From an uncultured Paracoccaceae bacterium (lineage in GTDB: Bacteria > Pseudomonadota > Alphaproteobacteria > Rhodobacterales > Rhodobacteraceae), in NCBI GenBank assembly GCA_947488175.1, contig CANKYO010000005.1:124001-188000 (forward strand): a DNA stretch of 64,000 bases. Reading direction: 5' to 3'. Of this stretch, positions 32,902 through 43,196 are shown piece by piece; position 1 is the stretch's first letter; each line of letters opens with the position of its first letter. The position numbers were made by a program, and so were the translations under genes. The notes beneath the pieces were generated by a model, which saw only the letters and a list, made by a program, of their open reading frames with translations, ran no database searches and was not told the origin of the DNA.

Positions 32902-35083
32902 GTTCTTTCATGAAGGCGATCTGGTCGGGGTACTGACGACCCAGCCATTGGACCGCCTGCTGGATTATAAGGCGCCCGAAGGGGGCTGCCATCTGGGCGC
33001 GTTTGTCGAGGTGCCGCTGGGTCCGCGCAAGGTGCTGGGCGTCGTTTGGGGGCCGGGCAAGGGCGATTATGATCGCGCCAAGATCCGGTCGGTGATCCGC
33101 GTGCTGGATGTGGCCCCGATGCGTGATGAGATGCGGACGTTTCTGGGGCGGGCTGCGGACTATACGCTGACCCCGATGCCAGCGATGCTGCGGCTGGGCA
33201 CCCGCGCGCCGGGGCTGGGCGACCCGCAGTCGATGCGCAAGGTGTACCGGCTGGGCGATCGGGAGCCGGACCGCATGACCGGGGCGCGTGAAAAGGTGCT
33301 GGGCGTTTTGCGCGACTATGGCGGCTTGTCATTCACTCTGCGCGAACTGGCCGAGATGGCGGGGGTGGGGACCTCTGTGGTTAAGGGGCTTGTCAAGCAA
33401 GGGGCGGTGTCGGAGGAAGAAGCACCGCGCGATACCCCCTATCCGCGGCTGGACCCGGATTATGGCGGCAAGGACCTGAGCCCGGATCAGGCCGCCGGGG
33501 CCGACGCGCTGCGTGCCGCCCTGCGTAGCGATGCTTATGGCACGACGCTGCTGAAAGGCGTCACCGGGTCAGGTAAGACCGAGGTGTACCTGGAGGCTGT
33601 GGCCGAATGTCTGCGCATGGGACGGCAGGCGCTGGTGTTGCTGCCGGAGATTGCCTTGTCCGGCGAGTTCATCAACCGGGTCGAGGCCCGGTTCGGGATG
33701 AAGCCCGCCGAATGGCATTCCGGCGTGACCATGACCGAACGCCGCCGCTGCTGGCGCATGGTCGGGCAGGGGGACGCGCAACTGGTTGTGGGTGCCCGTT
33801 CGGCGCTGTTTCTGCCCTATCAGAACCTTGGCTTGATCGTGGTCGATGAGGAACACGATACCTCCTACAAGCAGGAGGATGGCGTGCTGTATAACGCCCG
33901 CGATATGGCTGTGCTGCGGGCAGCGATCAATGACGCGCAGGTGGTGCTCGCCTCGGCCACGCCGAGCCTTGAAAGCTGGGCCAATGTCGAGGCGGGGAAA
34001 TATGCCAAGCTGGAGCTAACGTCGCGGTTCGGGGCCGCTGTCATGCCGAAGATGGCGGCGATTGATATGCGGGTGGAGGACGTGCCTGGCGGCAAGTGGG
34101 TTTCGCCCACCTTGCGGGCCGCGATCCAGAGCCGTCTTGAGAAGGGCGAGCAATCGCTGGTCTTTTTAAATCGCCGGGGCTACGCCCCGATTACACTCTG
34201 CCGTGCTTGTGGCCACCAGATTGGCTGTGATCAGTGCGATGCGCGTATGGTGGAGCATCGGTTTCTCAAGCGGCTGATGTGCCACCAATGCGGCGAGACC
34301 AAGCCGATGCCGACGGTCTGTCCGAGTTGTGAGGCCGAGGATCGGTTGAGCGCTGTTGGCCCCGGCGTCGAGCGGATGGGGGAGGAGATTGCGGGGCTGT
34401 TCCCGGATGCGCGGATCGCGGTGTTGTCGTCGGATCTGTACGGGTCTGCGCGGGCCATGAAAGCGCATATCGAGGAGATTGCGGAAGGTGGCACCGATAT
34501 CATCATCGGCACGCAACTGGTGGCGAAGGGCCATAACTTTCCCCTGCTGACGCTGGTGGGGGTGATTGATGCCGATCTGGGCTTGCAGGGGTCCGATTTG
34601 CGGGCTGCAGAACGGACGTTTCAGCTGATGCGCCAAGTCGCGGGGCGTGCCGGGCGCAGCGACATGCCGGGCGAGGCGCTGTTGCAAACCTATCAGCCGG
34701 AACATGGTGTGATCCGGGCTATTCTTGCGGGCGATGAAGAGGCGTTCTGGGCCGCTGAGGCCGCCGAGCGCAAGGCGGCGGGCGTGCCGCCATATGGGCG
34801 CATGGCAGGCATCATCCTGAGCAGTCCGAATGTGCAGGAGGTGTTTGATCTGGGTGCTGAAATGGCGCGCATGGATCAGCCCCTGCGCCAGATCGGGGCG
34901 CAGTTGTTTGGACCTGCGCCGGCGCCTATTGCAAGGGTGCGCGGGCGGCACCGGGTGCGGCTGCTGATCAAGGCTGATAAGACCGCGCCGTTGCAAAAAG
35001 CGCTGTCGCAATGGGTGTCGCAGTTCCGGCTACCAGCGAATCTGCGCCTGTCGATTGATATCGATCCGCAGAGTTTTTATTAA
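32891..35083 (+). CDS. priA: primosomal protein N' (replication restart helicase PriA)
   Basis: 730 residues from GTG 32891, which overlaps the preceding stop. N-terminal 3'BD and winged-helix regions (VGVLTTQPLDRLLDYKAP) are followed by a superfamily 2 helicase: LKGVTGSGKTEVYLEA (Walker A), VDEEHDTSYKQED (DEEH), the split zinc-binding insert with four CxxC-like pairs (CRACGHQIGCDQC and CHQCGETKPMPTVCPSC), and GTQLVAKGHNFPLLTLVGVIDAD. PriA reloads the replicative helicase at stalled forks. The order LysE-priA is probably incidental. Confidence 0.95.
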   Translation: MPPEFFHEGDLVGVLTTQPLDRLLDYKAPEGGCHLGAFVEVPLGPRKVLGVVWGPGKGDYDRAKIRSVIRVLDVAPMRDEMRTFLGRAADYTLTPMPAMLRLGTRAPGLGDPQSMRKVYRLGDREPDRMTGAREKVLGVLRDYGGLSFTLRELAEMAGVGTSVVKGLVKQGAVSEEEAPRDTPYPRLDPDYGGKDLSPDQAAGADALRAALRSDAYGTTLLKGVTGSGKTEVYLEAVAECLRMGRQALVLLPEIALSGEFINRVEARFGMKPAEWHSGVTMTERRRCWRMVGQGDAQLVVGARSALFLPYQNLGLIVVDEEHDTSYKQEDGVLYNARDMAVLRAAINDAQVVLASATPSLESWANVEAGKYAKLELTSRFGAAVMPKMAAIDMRVEDVPGGKWVSPTLRAAIQSRLEKGEQSLVFLNRRGYAPITLCRACGHQIGCDQCDARMVEHRFLKRLMCHQCGETKPMPTVCPSCEAEDRLSAVGPGVERMGEEIAGLFPDARIAVLSSDLYGSARAMKAHIEEIAEGGTDIIIGTQLVAKGHNFPLLTLVGVIDADLGLQGSDLRAAERTFQLMRQVAGRAGRSDMPGEALLQTYQPEHGVIRAILAGDEEAFWAAEAAERKAAGVPPYGRMAGIILSSPNVQEVFDLGAEMARMDQPLRQIGAQLFGPAPAPIARVRGRHRVRLLIKADKTAPLQKALSQWVSQFRLPANLRLSIDIDPQSFY

Positions 35084-35191
35084 AAAACAAAAGGTTATGG
35101 TGATAACGCTATCTTAAATCCTGTTGTGCAATTCTGGCCGCGGACCCCCTTGACGGGGATGTGTATTTGACGACAGGACCAACGGATCGCA

Positions 35192-36733
35192 ATGACAACG
35201 CATTCTGACAACCATGCCCCCCACAATATGGAAGGGGTTCAACTGGCCCTGTGGAACCTTGCCGTTCTTACGCCGATACCGGCAATTGCGGCCTGGATGA
35301 TTGGAAATGCGGTGCTGGGCATTGCGGTTGTGTCCTTTGTCCTATGCGCCGTGACCTTTGCTGTGGCGCTGAAACTGCCTGCATTGGCCAAGCCAGCGGT
35401 GGCTTTTGCCTTGTTGATCCAGACGATGGTGCTGACGGCGGCGTTTCAGGGGCATCCCTGGCAAATCGACACACATATGATGTATTTTGCCGTGCTGGCG
35501 GTGATCGCCGTGATGTACGATATCAGGGTGCTGATCGGGTCGGCGGCGTTTATTGCCCTGCATCATCTGGGGATGAGTGTTGCGATGCCGGTGATGCTGT
35601 ATCCTGATATGGCCGACGGGTTCATCGCGCGCACATTGCTACATGCGGCGGTTGTTGTGATGGAAACGGTTATCCTGACACTGGGACTGTTGCAGCGACG
35701 CGAAATGGACAAGGCCATGGCCACGCAACGCGAGGCAATTGAAGCCTCGAGCGAGGCGAGCCGCGCCGCAGAAGAGGCAGCAGAGAGTGAGCGCCGGTCG
35801 GCGGATACCGCTGTGGAAGTGCTGAGCATGCATTTGCAGGCGCTGTCGCAGCAGGATTTTTCGCGGATGATCGAAGAAAGACTGAATGGGCAATATGACC
35901 GCGCGCGCCAGAGCTTCAACAACCTTGTGATCAGCCTGCGGGATGTGTTGCGGACCGCTGCTGAGACATCGAGCGATTACAATATCAGCGCGCGTGAATT
36001 GTCAGATGTGGCGGATGAACTGGCCAAGCGGACCATGCGCCAATCCGATACATTGTCGCAGACGGCCGGCGGGCTGCAGGATCTGACCCGCGCGTTGCAG
36101 GACACCGCTGAGGGCGCCAAGAAGGCCAATGAAACCGCATCGCAGGCCCGCGACAGTGCCGCGCGCAACGGCGATATTGTCCGGAACGCTGTTGAGGCCA
36201 TGAAACGGATTGAAGGTTCATCCGGTGAGATTTCCAATATTATCAGCATGATCGAGGATATCTCTTTCCAGACCAATCTTCTGGCGCTGAATGCCGGTGT
36301 CGAAGCGGCCCGTGCGGGGGAAAGCGGGCGCGGCTTTGCCGTTGTCGCCTCGGAAGTGCGCGCATTGGCACAGCGGACATCGGAAGCCGCGCAAAGCGTG
36401 AAACAACTGATCTTCAAAAGCTCGCAAGAGGTCGAAGCCGGGTCCGATCTGGTGAATGCGGCGGGCGAGGCATTGTCGGTCATTGTCGAACAGGTCTCGC
36501 AAACCAGCGAAATGATTGGCGAGATCACGCAATCGGTCAGCGGCCAGGCCGGCGTGTCGCGTGATCTGAATGATGCGGTGCAATCGCTGGACCGGGCAAC
36601 ACAGGAAAACGCGCAGATGTGTGACCGGATGAAGTCCATGGGTCACCAGTTGAATGCAGGTGCGGCGGAACTGTCAGGCGCGCTGTCAGGCTTCCGGTTT
36701 GGTGATCGGGACGATATCCGGCTGGCGGGTTAG
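35192..36733 (+). CDS. methyl-accepting chemotaxis protein with membrane-embedded sensor
   Basis: 513 residues. The N-terminal about 170 residues are almost wholly hydrophobic (five to six helices, e.g. [24 protein letters not shown], read in part) with no periplasmic loop of domain size, so sensing is probably within the membrane. A helical linker leads into the cytoplasmic signalling domain with the hairpin tip [52 protein letters not shown] (read in parts). No C-terminal NWETF-type tether was seen. Its stop overlaps the tdk stop on the opposite strand by 4 nt. Confidence 0.88.
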   Translation: MTTHSDNHAPHNMEGVQLALWNLAVLTPIPAIAAWMIGNAVLGIAVVSFVLCAVTFAVALKLPALAKPAVAFALLIQTMVLTAAFQGHPWQIDTHMMYFAVLAVIAVMYDIRVLIGSAAFIALHHLGMSVAMPVMLYPDMADGFIARTLLHAAVVVMETVILTLGLLQRREMDKAMATQREAIEASSEASRAAEEAAESERRSADTAVEVLSMHLQALSQQDFSRMIEERLNGQYDRARQSFNNLVISLRDVLRTAAETSSDYNISARELSDVADELAKRTMRQSDTLSQTAGGLQDLTRALQDTAEGAKKANETASQARDSAARNGDIVRNAVEAMKRIEGSSGEISNIISMIEDISFQTNLLALNAGVEAARAGESGRGFAVVASEVRALAQRTSEAAQSVKQLIFKSSQEVEAGSDLVNAAGEALSVIVEQVSQTSEMIGEITQSVSGQAGVSRDLNDAVQSLDRATQENAQMCDRMKSMGHQLNAGAAELSGALSGFRFGDRDDIRLAG

Positions 36734-37332
36734 GACGGCGCGGCCGGTCCGACATTTTCGCCCATCTCCTCGCGCCAGTGCCTGCGGCAGAGCGAGACAT
36801 AGCGGTCATTGCCGCCGATGGCGATCTGATCGCCCTTGGTCAGGACCTGACCATATTCATCCTTACGCACGACCATGGTTGCCTTGCGGCCGCAATGGCA
36901 GATTGTGCGCACCTCGCGCATTTCATCCGAGAGTGCAAGAAGGGCAGCCGAGCCGGGGAAAAGCTTGCCCAGAAAATCGACCCGCAATCCATAGGCCATG
37001 ACCGGCACATTCAGATCATCGACCGCCCGGGCCAGTTGCCAGACTTGTTGGCGTTCCAGAAACTGGGCCTCGTCCACAAAAACACAGGCACAAGGACCTT
37101 CCTCCAGCCGTGCCTCGATTTTCGCGAACAGGTCTTCGCCGGGTGCAAATGTATCGGCATCCGCCCCGATGCCGATGCGACTGCCGACCCGGCCTTCACC
37201 TGCCCGATTATCAAGCTGGGCAATCATCAGATAGGTCTTCATGCCGCGTTCGATGTAATTATGTGAGGCCTGCAACAGAACGGTCGATTTGCCCGCATTC
37301 ATTGTCGAATAATGGAAATAAAGCTTTGCCAT
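36730..37332 (-). CDS. tdk: thymidine kinase
   Basis: 200 residues, normal for the type II enzyme. P-loop [20 protein letters not shown] (K in GKST), the lasso/Walker [19 protein letters not shown] (read in part), and the zinc ligands [12 protein letters not shown] and C-x-x-H near the C-terminus (LCRRHW). It phosphorylates thymidine in the salvage pathway. Monocistronic on the minus strand and convergent with the chemoreceptor gene. Confidence 0.93.
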   Translation of the reverse strand: MAKLYFHYSTMNAGKSTVLLQASHNYIERGMKTYLMIAQLDNRAGEGRVGSRIGIGADADTFAPGEDLFAKIEARLEEGPCACVFVDEAQFLERQQVWQLARAVDDLNVPVMAYGLRVDFLGKLFPGSAALLALSDEMREVRTICHCGRKATMVVRKDEYGQVLTKGDQIAIGGNDRYVSLCRRHWREEMGENVGPAAPS

Positions 37333-37558
37333 GGGGAATAATTATCGTCCCTGCGTTCAGTCGTTGCAAATCAATCAGAACCAGCATCCCGGTCATCATC
37401 GCCGCCCGAGAATAGGGCGAAAATCCCATGACGCAAGCCCCCGATCAGGTGATCTGCCCGGATGGATTTATCAATGACAAACAGGTACTTGATCGCTAGC
37501 TTGCTGATCAGGGGGCCGGCCCCGTATCGACGCGGTGTCGCCAAATTGGTGGAGAGTG

Positions 37559-38011
37559 ATGATGGAAGAACGGGGCAGTTACCTCAAAAAGCACACCGAA
37601 GCCTTGGTCAAGGACGTCGGCATCGAAAATGCCTGCACGCTGACCGGGCGGTCCAAGGCAACGCTGGGGCGCTACTATTCAATGTCAGAGGAGCATGCCG
37701 ACCGGTTTATCCCCGTCGACGCGGTCAGCGCGCTGGAAGCGCAATCATCCTACCCCCATGTGACCGGCGCATTGGCTGAAATGCTAGGCATTACATTGTC
37801 GTTCGATCCGCAACGGGCGAACCGGGAAGGCGGGGTCAATTCCGATGTGATCAAGCTGAGCCAGAGATTTGCCCTGCTGATGGCCGAATATAACCGATCC
37901 ATGGAGGATGGGGTGATTTCGGTGAATGAGGCGAAGCGCCTTTTGCAGGAGACGACGGCCCTGCAGAAGGTATTGATTGATATGAAGATGCACCTTGAAG
38001 CCAGTGACTAA
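37559..38011 (+). CDS. putative DNA-binding protein (CII-like), unknown role
   Basis: 150 residues; ATG 37559 or ATG 37562, both behind GGAG 37551. I do not recognise a named family. The N-terminal half has a helix-turn-helix-like segment (IENACTLTGRSKATLGRYYS) followed by DAVSALEAQSSYPHVTGALAEMLG, reminiscent of phage CII-like regulators. The C-terminal half is a long amphipathic helix pair (LMAEYNRSMEDGVISVNEAKRL..., read in part) suitable for oligomerisation. No membrane part or signal. It is divergent from tdk; an arsH fragment follows immediately. Confidence 0.45.
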   Translation: MMEERGSYLKKHTEALVKDVGIENACTLTGRSKATLGRYYSMSEEHADRFIPVDAVSALEAQSSYPHVTGALAEMLGITLSFDPQRANREGGVNSDVIKLSQRFALLMAEYNRSMEDGVISVNEAKRLLQETTALQKVLIDMKMHLEASD

Positions 38012-38210
38012 CGCCGATCCCGCCACCGAAGACATGCCGCACATCGCTGACGGCATGTTGCAACCCTTGGAAGTCGCGGCACTTGCCGGACCGGATGATC
38101 CGGGCCATCCACCACGGATCCTGTTGCGTTACGGTTCATTGCGCGAGGTGAGCTATGCGCGCCACTGCCCAGAAGAAGGGGCGGGGAGCAAGGTGTTGCA
38201 CCGGTCCTGA
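37995..38210 (+). pseudogene. truncated arsH remnant (N-terminal part)
   Basis: Open frame of 71 codons overlapping the end of the preceding gene. Residues about 40-56 (HPPRILLRYGSLREVSYAR) match the very conserved start of the ArsH NADPH-dependent FMN reductase (typically HxPRILLLYGSLRERSxSR). The flavodoxin-like remainder, about 170 residues, is missing: the frame turns to unrelated sequence and stops, and the next gene on the other strand follows. The substitutions in the otherwise invariant phosphate-binding motif also indicate decay. No other ars genes are near. Confidence 0.6.
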
Positions 38211-38246
38211 AATCAAAGAACCCGATTCAGGTTGTTTGATTTCGCT

Positions 38247-38321
38247 TCAGATCAGCGGGACCAGCGGCACGTCGCAGGCGGCCACGGTAAGACAGATCAT
38301 GAAGATCATCAATTTTTTCAT
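38247..38321 (-). CDS. 24-residue lipoprotein-like peptide
   Basis: ATG 38321 lies 3 nt after the KAS III stop codon, behind GCTGAGG. The peptide begins MKKLMIFMICLTVAAC, a minimal signal peptide with lipobox (VAAC), and ends DVPLVPLI after the cysteine, so only nine residues would remain when processed. Similar tiny ORFs with a K-K-hydrophobic-AC-DVPxVPLI pattern occur, from memory, in other Rhodobacterales, often unannotated. The tight junction with the upstream gene supports translation. Function unknown. Confidence 0.55.
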   Translation of the reverse strand: MKKLMIFMICLTVAACDVPLVPLI

Positions 38322-38324
38322 GCC

Positions 38325-39443
38325 TCAGCCCTTTTCCACAATGACCGACCCAACCGAATAACCCGCGCCGAATGAGCAGATCAGGCCCTTATCGCCATTT
38401 TCCAGATCGCTGGAGTGTTTGGAGAATGCGATGATCGACCCGGCGGAGGATGTATTGGCATAGTCCTGCAGGATATTGGGCTGTTCGCCGGGTTCAGGCG
38501 TGCGCCCCAGGACCTTCTTGCCGATGTAATCGTTCATGGTCTTGTTGGCCTGATGCAACCAGAGACGGCGCAGGTCGCCCGCAGCGACGCCGGCATCGGC
38601 CAGGTGATCGGCGATATGTTGGCTGACCAGCGGCAGCACCTCTTTGAACACCTTGCGCCCGTTTTGCATGAACTGCATGTCGCGCCGGTCTTCCATCTGG
38701 TCATGGGTACGGCGCAGATAGCCGTTATTGTTGCGGATGTTATTGCTGAACTGGGTCGCACACCGGGTGGACAGGACTTTGAAGTGATCGCCCTTCACCG
38801 CCTGATCCCGCTGCAAGAATGTGGCCGTGGCCACATCGCCAAAGATGAAATGGCAATCGCGGTCGCGCCATTCCAGATGGGCCGAACATATCTCGGGGTT
38901 CACGACCAAAGCGCTTTGAATCGAGCCCGAACGGATCATGTCGGCGGCCGTCTGAATGCCGAAGGTCGCGCTGGAACAGGCGACGTTCATGTCAAAGGCG
39001 AATCCGCCCGCACCCAGAAGCTGCTGAATTTCCACACCAATCGCCGGATAGGCGCGCTCCATATTGGACGCCGCACAGATCACCAGATCGACATCTGCGG
39101 CAGAACATCCCGCCGCCGACAGCGCCTTTTGCGCGGCGTCGCAGCCGATCTCGGCCATATATCCCGGCTCATCATCGGCGCGGGAGGGCAGGCTGGGAAA
39201 CATGCGGGACGGGTCTAATACCCCTTCTTTATCAAGCACATAGCGGTTTTCGATGCCAGAGGCGGCGATGATGAATTCGCTTGACGAATGCTCTTTGGGT
39301 TCGGCCACACTCGCCTCGATCGCAGCGGCGTTTTCGGCGTTCCACAGATCGGCATATTTGTTGAATGCGGCCACAAGCTCATCATTGGTGATGATCTGGC
39401 TGGGTGTGAAAACCCCGGTTCCGGTGATGGCAACGTCGTGCAT
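38325..39443 (-). CDS. beta-ketoacyl-ACP synthase III family protein
   Basis: 372 residues from ATG 39443, longer than classical FabH. N-terminal ITGTGVFTPSQIITNDEL, the active-site cysteine in DMNVACSSATFGIQTA, the catalytic histidine in LWLHQANKTMNDYIG, and the asparagine in YANTSSAGSIIAFS give the Cys-His-Asn triad. An insert near residues 50-80 (NAAAIEASVAEPKEHSSSEFI, read in part) distinguishes it from housekeeping FabH. Such variants start or elongate acyl chains with nonstandard primers. It forms an operon with a tiny lipopeptide gene 3 nt downstream. Exact substrate unknown. Confidence 0.85.
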   Translation of the reverse strand: MHDVAITGTGVFTPSQIITNDELVAAFNKYADLWNAENAAAIEASVAEPKEHSSSEFIIAASGIENRYVLDKEGVLDPSRMFPSLPSRADDEPGYMAEIGCDAAQKALSAAGCSAADVDLVICAASNMERAYPAIGVEIQQLLGAGGFAFDMNVACSSATFGIQTAADMIRSGSIQSALVVNPEICSAHLEWRDRDCHFIFGDVATATFLQRDQAVKGDHFKVLSTRCATQFSNNIRNNNGYLRRTHDQMEDRRDMQFMQNGRKVFKEVLPLVSQHIADHLADAGVAAGDLRRLWLHQANKTMNDYIGKKVLGRTPEPGEQPNILQDYANTSSAGSIIAFSKHSSDLENGDKGLICSFGAGYSVGSVIVEKG

Positions 39444-39557
39444 GTCTGATCCCCCCGGGGTTTACTATGGCGCGTGGAAAACGAATGTCCACAGCCCAGA
39501 CGTGCAGGCAAGCTTGACCCGAGGGCAACCTGTGGGGATTGCGGGCATCTGTTGTAA

Positions 39558-39568
39558 ATACAATGTAT
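39558..39568. promoter_or_regulatory. possible operator dyad upstream of the KAS III gene
   Basis: Perfect inverted repeat ATACA-A-TGTAT inside the wider AT-rich TTGTAAATACAATGTATGTA. It lies about 115 nt before the KAS III start in an otherwise GC-rich gap, as expected for a regulator-binding site or promoter. Unproven. Confidence 0.3.
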
Positions 39569-39674
39569 GTAAGCCAGTCGTGCCGCTCGTTTTACCTTTG
39601 CCACCTGATTTCGCCATCCAGACTTACTCTCGAGCAGCTTCCTTCACAGACCGAGCGGGTGACCAAGGCTGAAA

Positions 39675-42600
39675 TCAACCCTGCAACGCCCGCACCCCGA
39701 CATCCCCCTCTTCCCGTGCCTGCATGGCCAGCACGGCTGCGTGGGCCGCTGCGGCGGTCGTGAAGTAGGGGATTTTGTCGTAAAGGGCGACGGCGCGGAT
39801 TTCCCGGCTGTCTTCGACAGCCTGCGCGCCTTCGGTTGTGTTGAAGACCAGGGCGATGTGCCCGTCTTTGAGTCGGTCGACGATGGTCAGCCCGCCTTCA
39901 TAGACTTTGTTTACCGTTTCGCAGGCAATTTCGTTTTCAGTAAGCCAGGCGGCGGTGCCGCGTGTGGCCACGATATCGAAACCAAGTTGCAGGAGGGTTC
40001 TGGACGCATCAATCATGTCAGCCGTTTTGTCGGCATCCTTGATCGAAATGAAGACGGTGCCGGATCTGGGCAGGTCGGTGCCCGCGCCCATCTGCGCCTT
40101 GAGGAAAGCGCGGGGGAAGGACCGGTCCCAGCCCATGACCTCACCTGTTGACCGCATTTCGGGGCCGAGGATCGTGTCGACGCCGGGGAAACGGGCGAAG
40201 GGCAGAACCGCCTCTTTCACTGAAAACCACGGGGTTTTCGGATCGGCGAGGGTGAAGGCATCGCCCAAAGGCAGGACGGTCATCGGGTCTTCGGCGGGGG
40301 GATAGGGTTCGCGCAGGGGGAAGTTCGACAGCGGCTCCCCCGCCATCAGTCGCGCGGCGATGGAAGCGATGGCGCTATCGGTCGCCTTGGCCACGAAGGG
40401 CACGGTGCGTGAAGCGCGGGGGTTCACCTCGATCAGGTAGACCTCTTCGTTTTTGACGGCGAACTGGATGTTCATCAGGCCGACGACGTTGAGCGCCTTA
40501 GCCAGTTTTTCCGTCTGCGCGCGGATTTCGGTGATCACCGCGTCCGACAGCGAATGCGGCGGGAGCGAGCAGGCGCTGTCACCGGAATGCACGCCGGCCT
40601 CTTCGATATGCTGCATGATGCCGGCGACATGGGTGTTTTGGCCGTCCGAGAGGCAATCCACGTCAACCTCGACCGCGCTCGACAGGTAGCTGTCGAGCAG
40701 GACGGGGCTGTCGCCTGACACGACCACGGCGTCAGAGATGTAGCGCCGCAGCTGGTCCATATCGCGCACGATTTCCATTGCGCGTCCGCCCAGCACGAAA
40801 GAGGGGCGGATGACGAGGGGGAAGCCGATGCCTTCGGCGATGTCGAGTGCCTCGGCGTCGGTTGACGCGATGCCGTTATGCGGCTGTTTCAGGCCGAGTT
40901 TCTGGACAAGCTGCTGGAAACGCTCGCGATCTTCGGCCAGATCAATGCTGTCGGGCGAGGTGCCGAGGATCGGGATGCCTGCATCGTGCAGGGCGTTGGC
41001 GAGTTTCAGCGGTGTCTGCCCACCGAACTGCACGATGACCCCGTGCAGCGTGCCGTTTTCCTGTTCGACCCGCAGGATTTCCATCACATGTTCAAAGGTC
41101 AGCGGTTCGAAATAAAGCCGGTCGGAGGTGTCATAATCGGTGCTGACCGTTTCGGGGTTGCAGTTGATCATGATCGTCTCGTAGCCCTGATCGGTCAGGG
41201 CGAAACAGGCGTGACAGCAGCAATAGTCGAACTCAATCCCCTGGCCGATCCGGTTGGGGCCGCCGCCGAGGATGACGACCTTTTTGCGGTCCGATGGCCG
41301 CGCCTCGCACTCCGCCTCACCCATGACGGGGGTTTCGTAGGTGGAATACATATAGGGCGTCTGCGCTTCGAATTCCGCCGCACAGGTGTCGATCCGTTTG
41401 AAGACCGCGGTGACGCCAAGGTTGTGGCGGGCACGGCGGATCTGGTCCTCATCCCGCCCGGTGAGTTTGGCAAGGCGGGCGTCGGTGAAGCCGAGCACCT
41501 TGATGGCCCGCAGGCCCGTTTCGTCAACGGGGAGGCCGTTTTTGCGGATATCGGCCTCGGCCGCGATGATCTCGCGGATGCGGGCGAGAAACCACGGGTC
41601 GAATTTGGTGACGGCGTGGATGTCATCATCCGACAGCCCGTGCCGCATGGCCTGCGCGATGACGCGGAGGCGGTCGGGGGTTTGTTTGGCAAGCGCCTTG
41701 GTGATCGCGGCGCTGTCCGGGGCGCCGGGAATGTCGATGTCGTCAAAGCCGGTGAGGCCGGTTTCCATGGAGGCGAGGGCCTTTTGCAAGGACTCGTGGA
41801 TGGTGCGGCCGATGGCCATCGCCTCGCCCACTGATTTCATGGCGGTAGTCAGGTAGGGTTCTGAGCCTGCGAATTTTTCGAAGGCGAAGCGGGGGATTTT
41901 CGTGACGACGTAGTCGATGGTCGGCTCGAACGAAGCCGGGGTGACGCCGGTGATGTCGTTATCCAACTCGTCGAGCGTGTAGCCAACCGCCAGCTTCGCC
42001 GCGATTTTCGCGATGGGGAAACCGGTGGCTTTTGAGGCGAGGGCGGAGGAGCGGGAGACGCGCGGGTTCATTTCGATCACGACCATGCGCCCGTCATCAG
42101 GGTTGACCGCCCATTGCACGTTGGACCCGCCGGTTTCGACCCCGATTTCGCGCAGCACGTTGATGCTGTGCGAGCGCATGATCTGGTATTCCTTGTCGGT
42201 CAGGGTCAGGGCCGGGGCGACGGTGATGCTGTCGCCGGTATGAACCCCCATCGGGTCCACGTTTTCGATGGCGCAGACGATGATGGCGTTGTCGGCCTTG
42301 TCGCGCACGACCTCCATCTCGAACTCTTTCCAGCCGAGCAGGGATTCGTCGACAAGGATCTGACCGACAGGCGATGCCTCCATCCCGGACCGGCAGTAAT
42401 GCTCGTATTCCTGCCGGTTATAGGCGACGCCGCCGCCGGTGCCGCCAAGGGTGAATGCCGGGCGGATGATCGCGGGCAGGCCGACATATTCGATGGCGTC
42501 GATGGCCAATTGCAGGCCTGCCTTGATGTCGAACTTGCCGTCCTTCTTGGGTGCCGTGATGATCGTGGCCTTCGGGTTTTCGATGCCCAGCCGGTCCATC

Positions 42601-43004
42601 GCCTCGCGAAACAGCTTGCGGTCTTCGGCCATTTCGATGGCCTCGCGCTTGGCGCCGATCATTTCGACTCCGAACTTGTCCAGCACTCCCATATCGGCCA
42701 GCGCCAGCGATGTGTTCAGGCCGGTTTGCCCGCCCATGGTGGGCAGCAGCGCGTCGGGCCGTTCCTTTTCAATGATTTTAGCCACAATTTCGGGGGTGAT
42801 CGGCTCGATATAGGTGGCATCGGCCAGTCCAGGATCGGTCATGATTGTTGCCGGGTTGGAGTTGACGAGGATGACGCGGTAGCCTTCCTCTTTCAACGCC
42901 TTGCAGGCCTGGGCCCCGGAGTAGTCGAATTCGCAGGCCTGACCAATAATAATGGGACCCGCGCCAATGATCATGATCGACTGGATGTCGGTGCGCTTTG
43001 GCAT
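39675..43004 (-). CDS. carB: carbamoyl-phosphate synthase large subunit
   Basis: 1109 residues, the usual size with two ATP-grasp halves. N-terminal [30 protein letters not shown] (read in part), the first grasp domain with [10 protein letters not shown], the second half beginning [33 protein letters not shown], and a C-terminal MGS-like allosteric domain ([14 protein letters not shown]). It makes carbamoyl phosphate for arginine and pyrimidines with carA, which is not in the window. Divergent from aspS with a 192-nt shared intergenic region. Confidence 0.96.
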   Translation of the reverse strand: MPKRTDIQSIMIIGAGPIIIGQACEFDYSGAQACKALKEEGYRVILVNSNPATIMTDPGLADATYIEPITPEIVAKIIEKERPDALLPTMGGQTGLNTSLALADMGVLDKFGVEMIGAKREAIEMAEDRKLFREAMDRLGIENPKATIITAPKKDGKFDIKAGLQLAIDAIEYVGLPAIIRPAFTLGGTGGGVAYNRQEYEHYCRSGMEASPVGQILVDESLLGWKEFEMEVVRDKADNAIIVCAIENVDPMGVHTGDSITVAPALTLTDKEYQIMRSHSINVLREIGVETGGSNVQWAVNPDDGRMVVIEMNPRVSRSSALASKATGFPIAKIAAKLAVGYTLDELDNDITGVTPASFEPTIDYVVTKIPRFAFEKFAGSEPYLTTAMKSVGEAMAIGRTIHESLQKALASMETGLTGFDDIDIPGAPDSAAITKALAKQTPDRLRVIAQAMRHGLSDDDIHAVTKFDPWFLARIREIIAAEADIRKNGLPVDETGLRAIKVLGFTDARLAKLTGRDEDQIRRARHNLGVTAVFKRIDTCAAEFEAQTPYMYSTYETPVMGEAECEARPSDRKKVVILGGGPNRIGQGIEFDYCCCHACFALTDQGYETIMINCNPETVSTDYDTSDRLYFEPLTFEHVMEILRVEQENGTLHGVIVQFGGQTPLKLANALHDAGIPILGTSPDSIDLAEDRERFQQLVQKLGLKQPHNGIASTDAEALDIAEGIGFPLVIRPSFVLGGRAMEIVRDMDQLRRYISDAVVVSGDSPVLLDSYLSSAVEVDVDCLSDGQNTHVAGIMQHIEEAGVHSGDSACSLPPHSLSDAVITEIRAQTEKLAKALNVVGLMNIQFAVKNEEVYLIEVNPRASRTVPFVAKATDSAIASIAARLMAGEPLSNFPLREPYPPAEDPMTVLPLGDAFTLADPKTPWFSVKEAVLPFARFPGVDTILGPEMRSTGEVMGWDRSFPRAFLKAQMGAGTDLPRSGTVFISIKDADKTADMIDASRTLLQLGFDIVATRGTAAWLTENEIACETVNKVYEGGLTIVDRLKDGHIALVFNTTEGAQAVEDSREIRAVALYDKIPYFTTAAAAHAAVLAMQAREEGDVGVRALQG

Positions 43005-43196
43005 GAGCCTGCCCCTGAATGATGCAAATTGTTGCGGGTTATAGGGATGGTGCGGGCAGGTGCAAGGGGGGGATCAAAATTCTGGAATTTTGATGCAGCG
43101 GGCGGGTGTATTTTGGGCAAAATGATGGGGATGGTTGACTTCGCCGGGGCAAAGGGGTGTATCGGGCCGACAATATGAGCCCTTGAGGATGAAATC

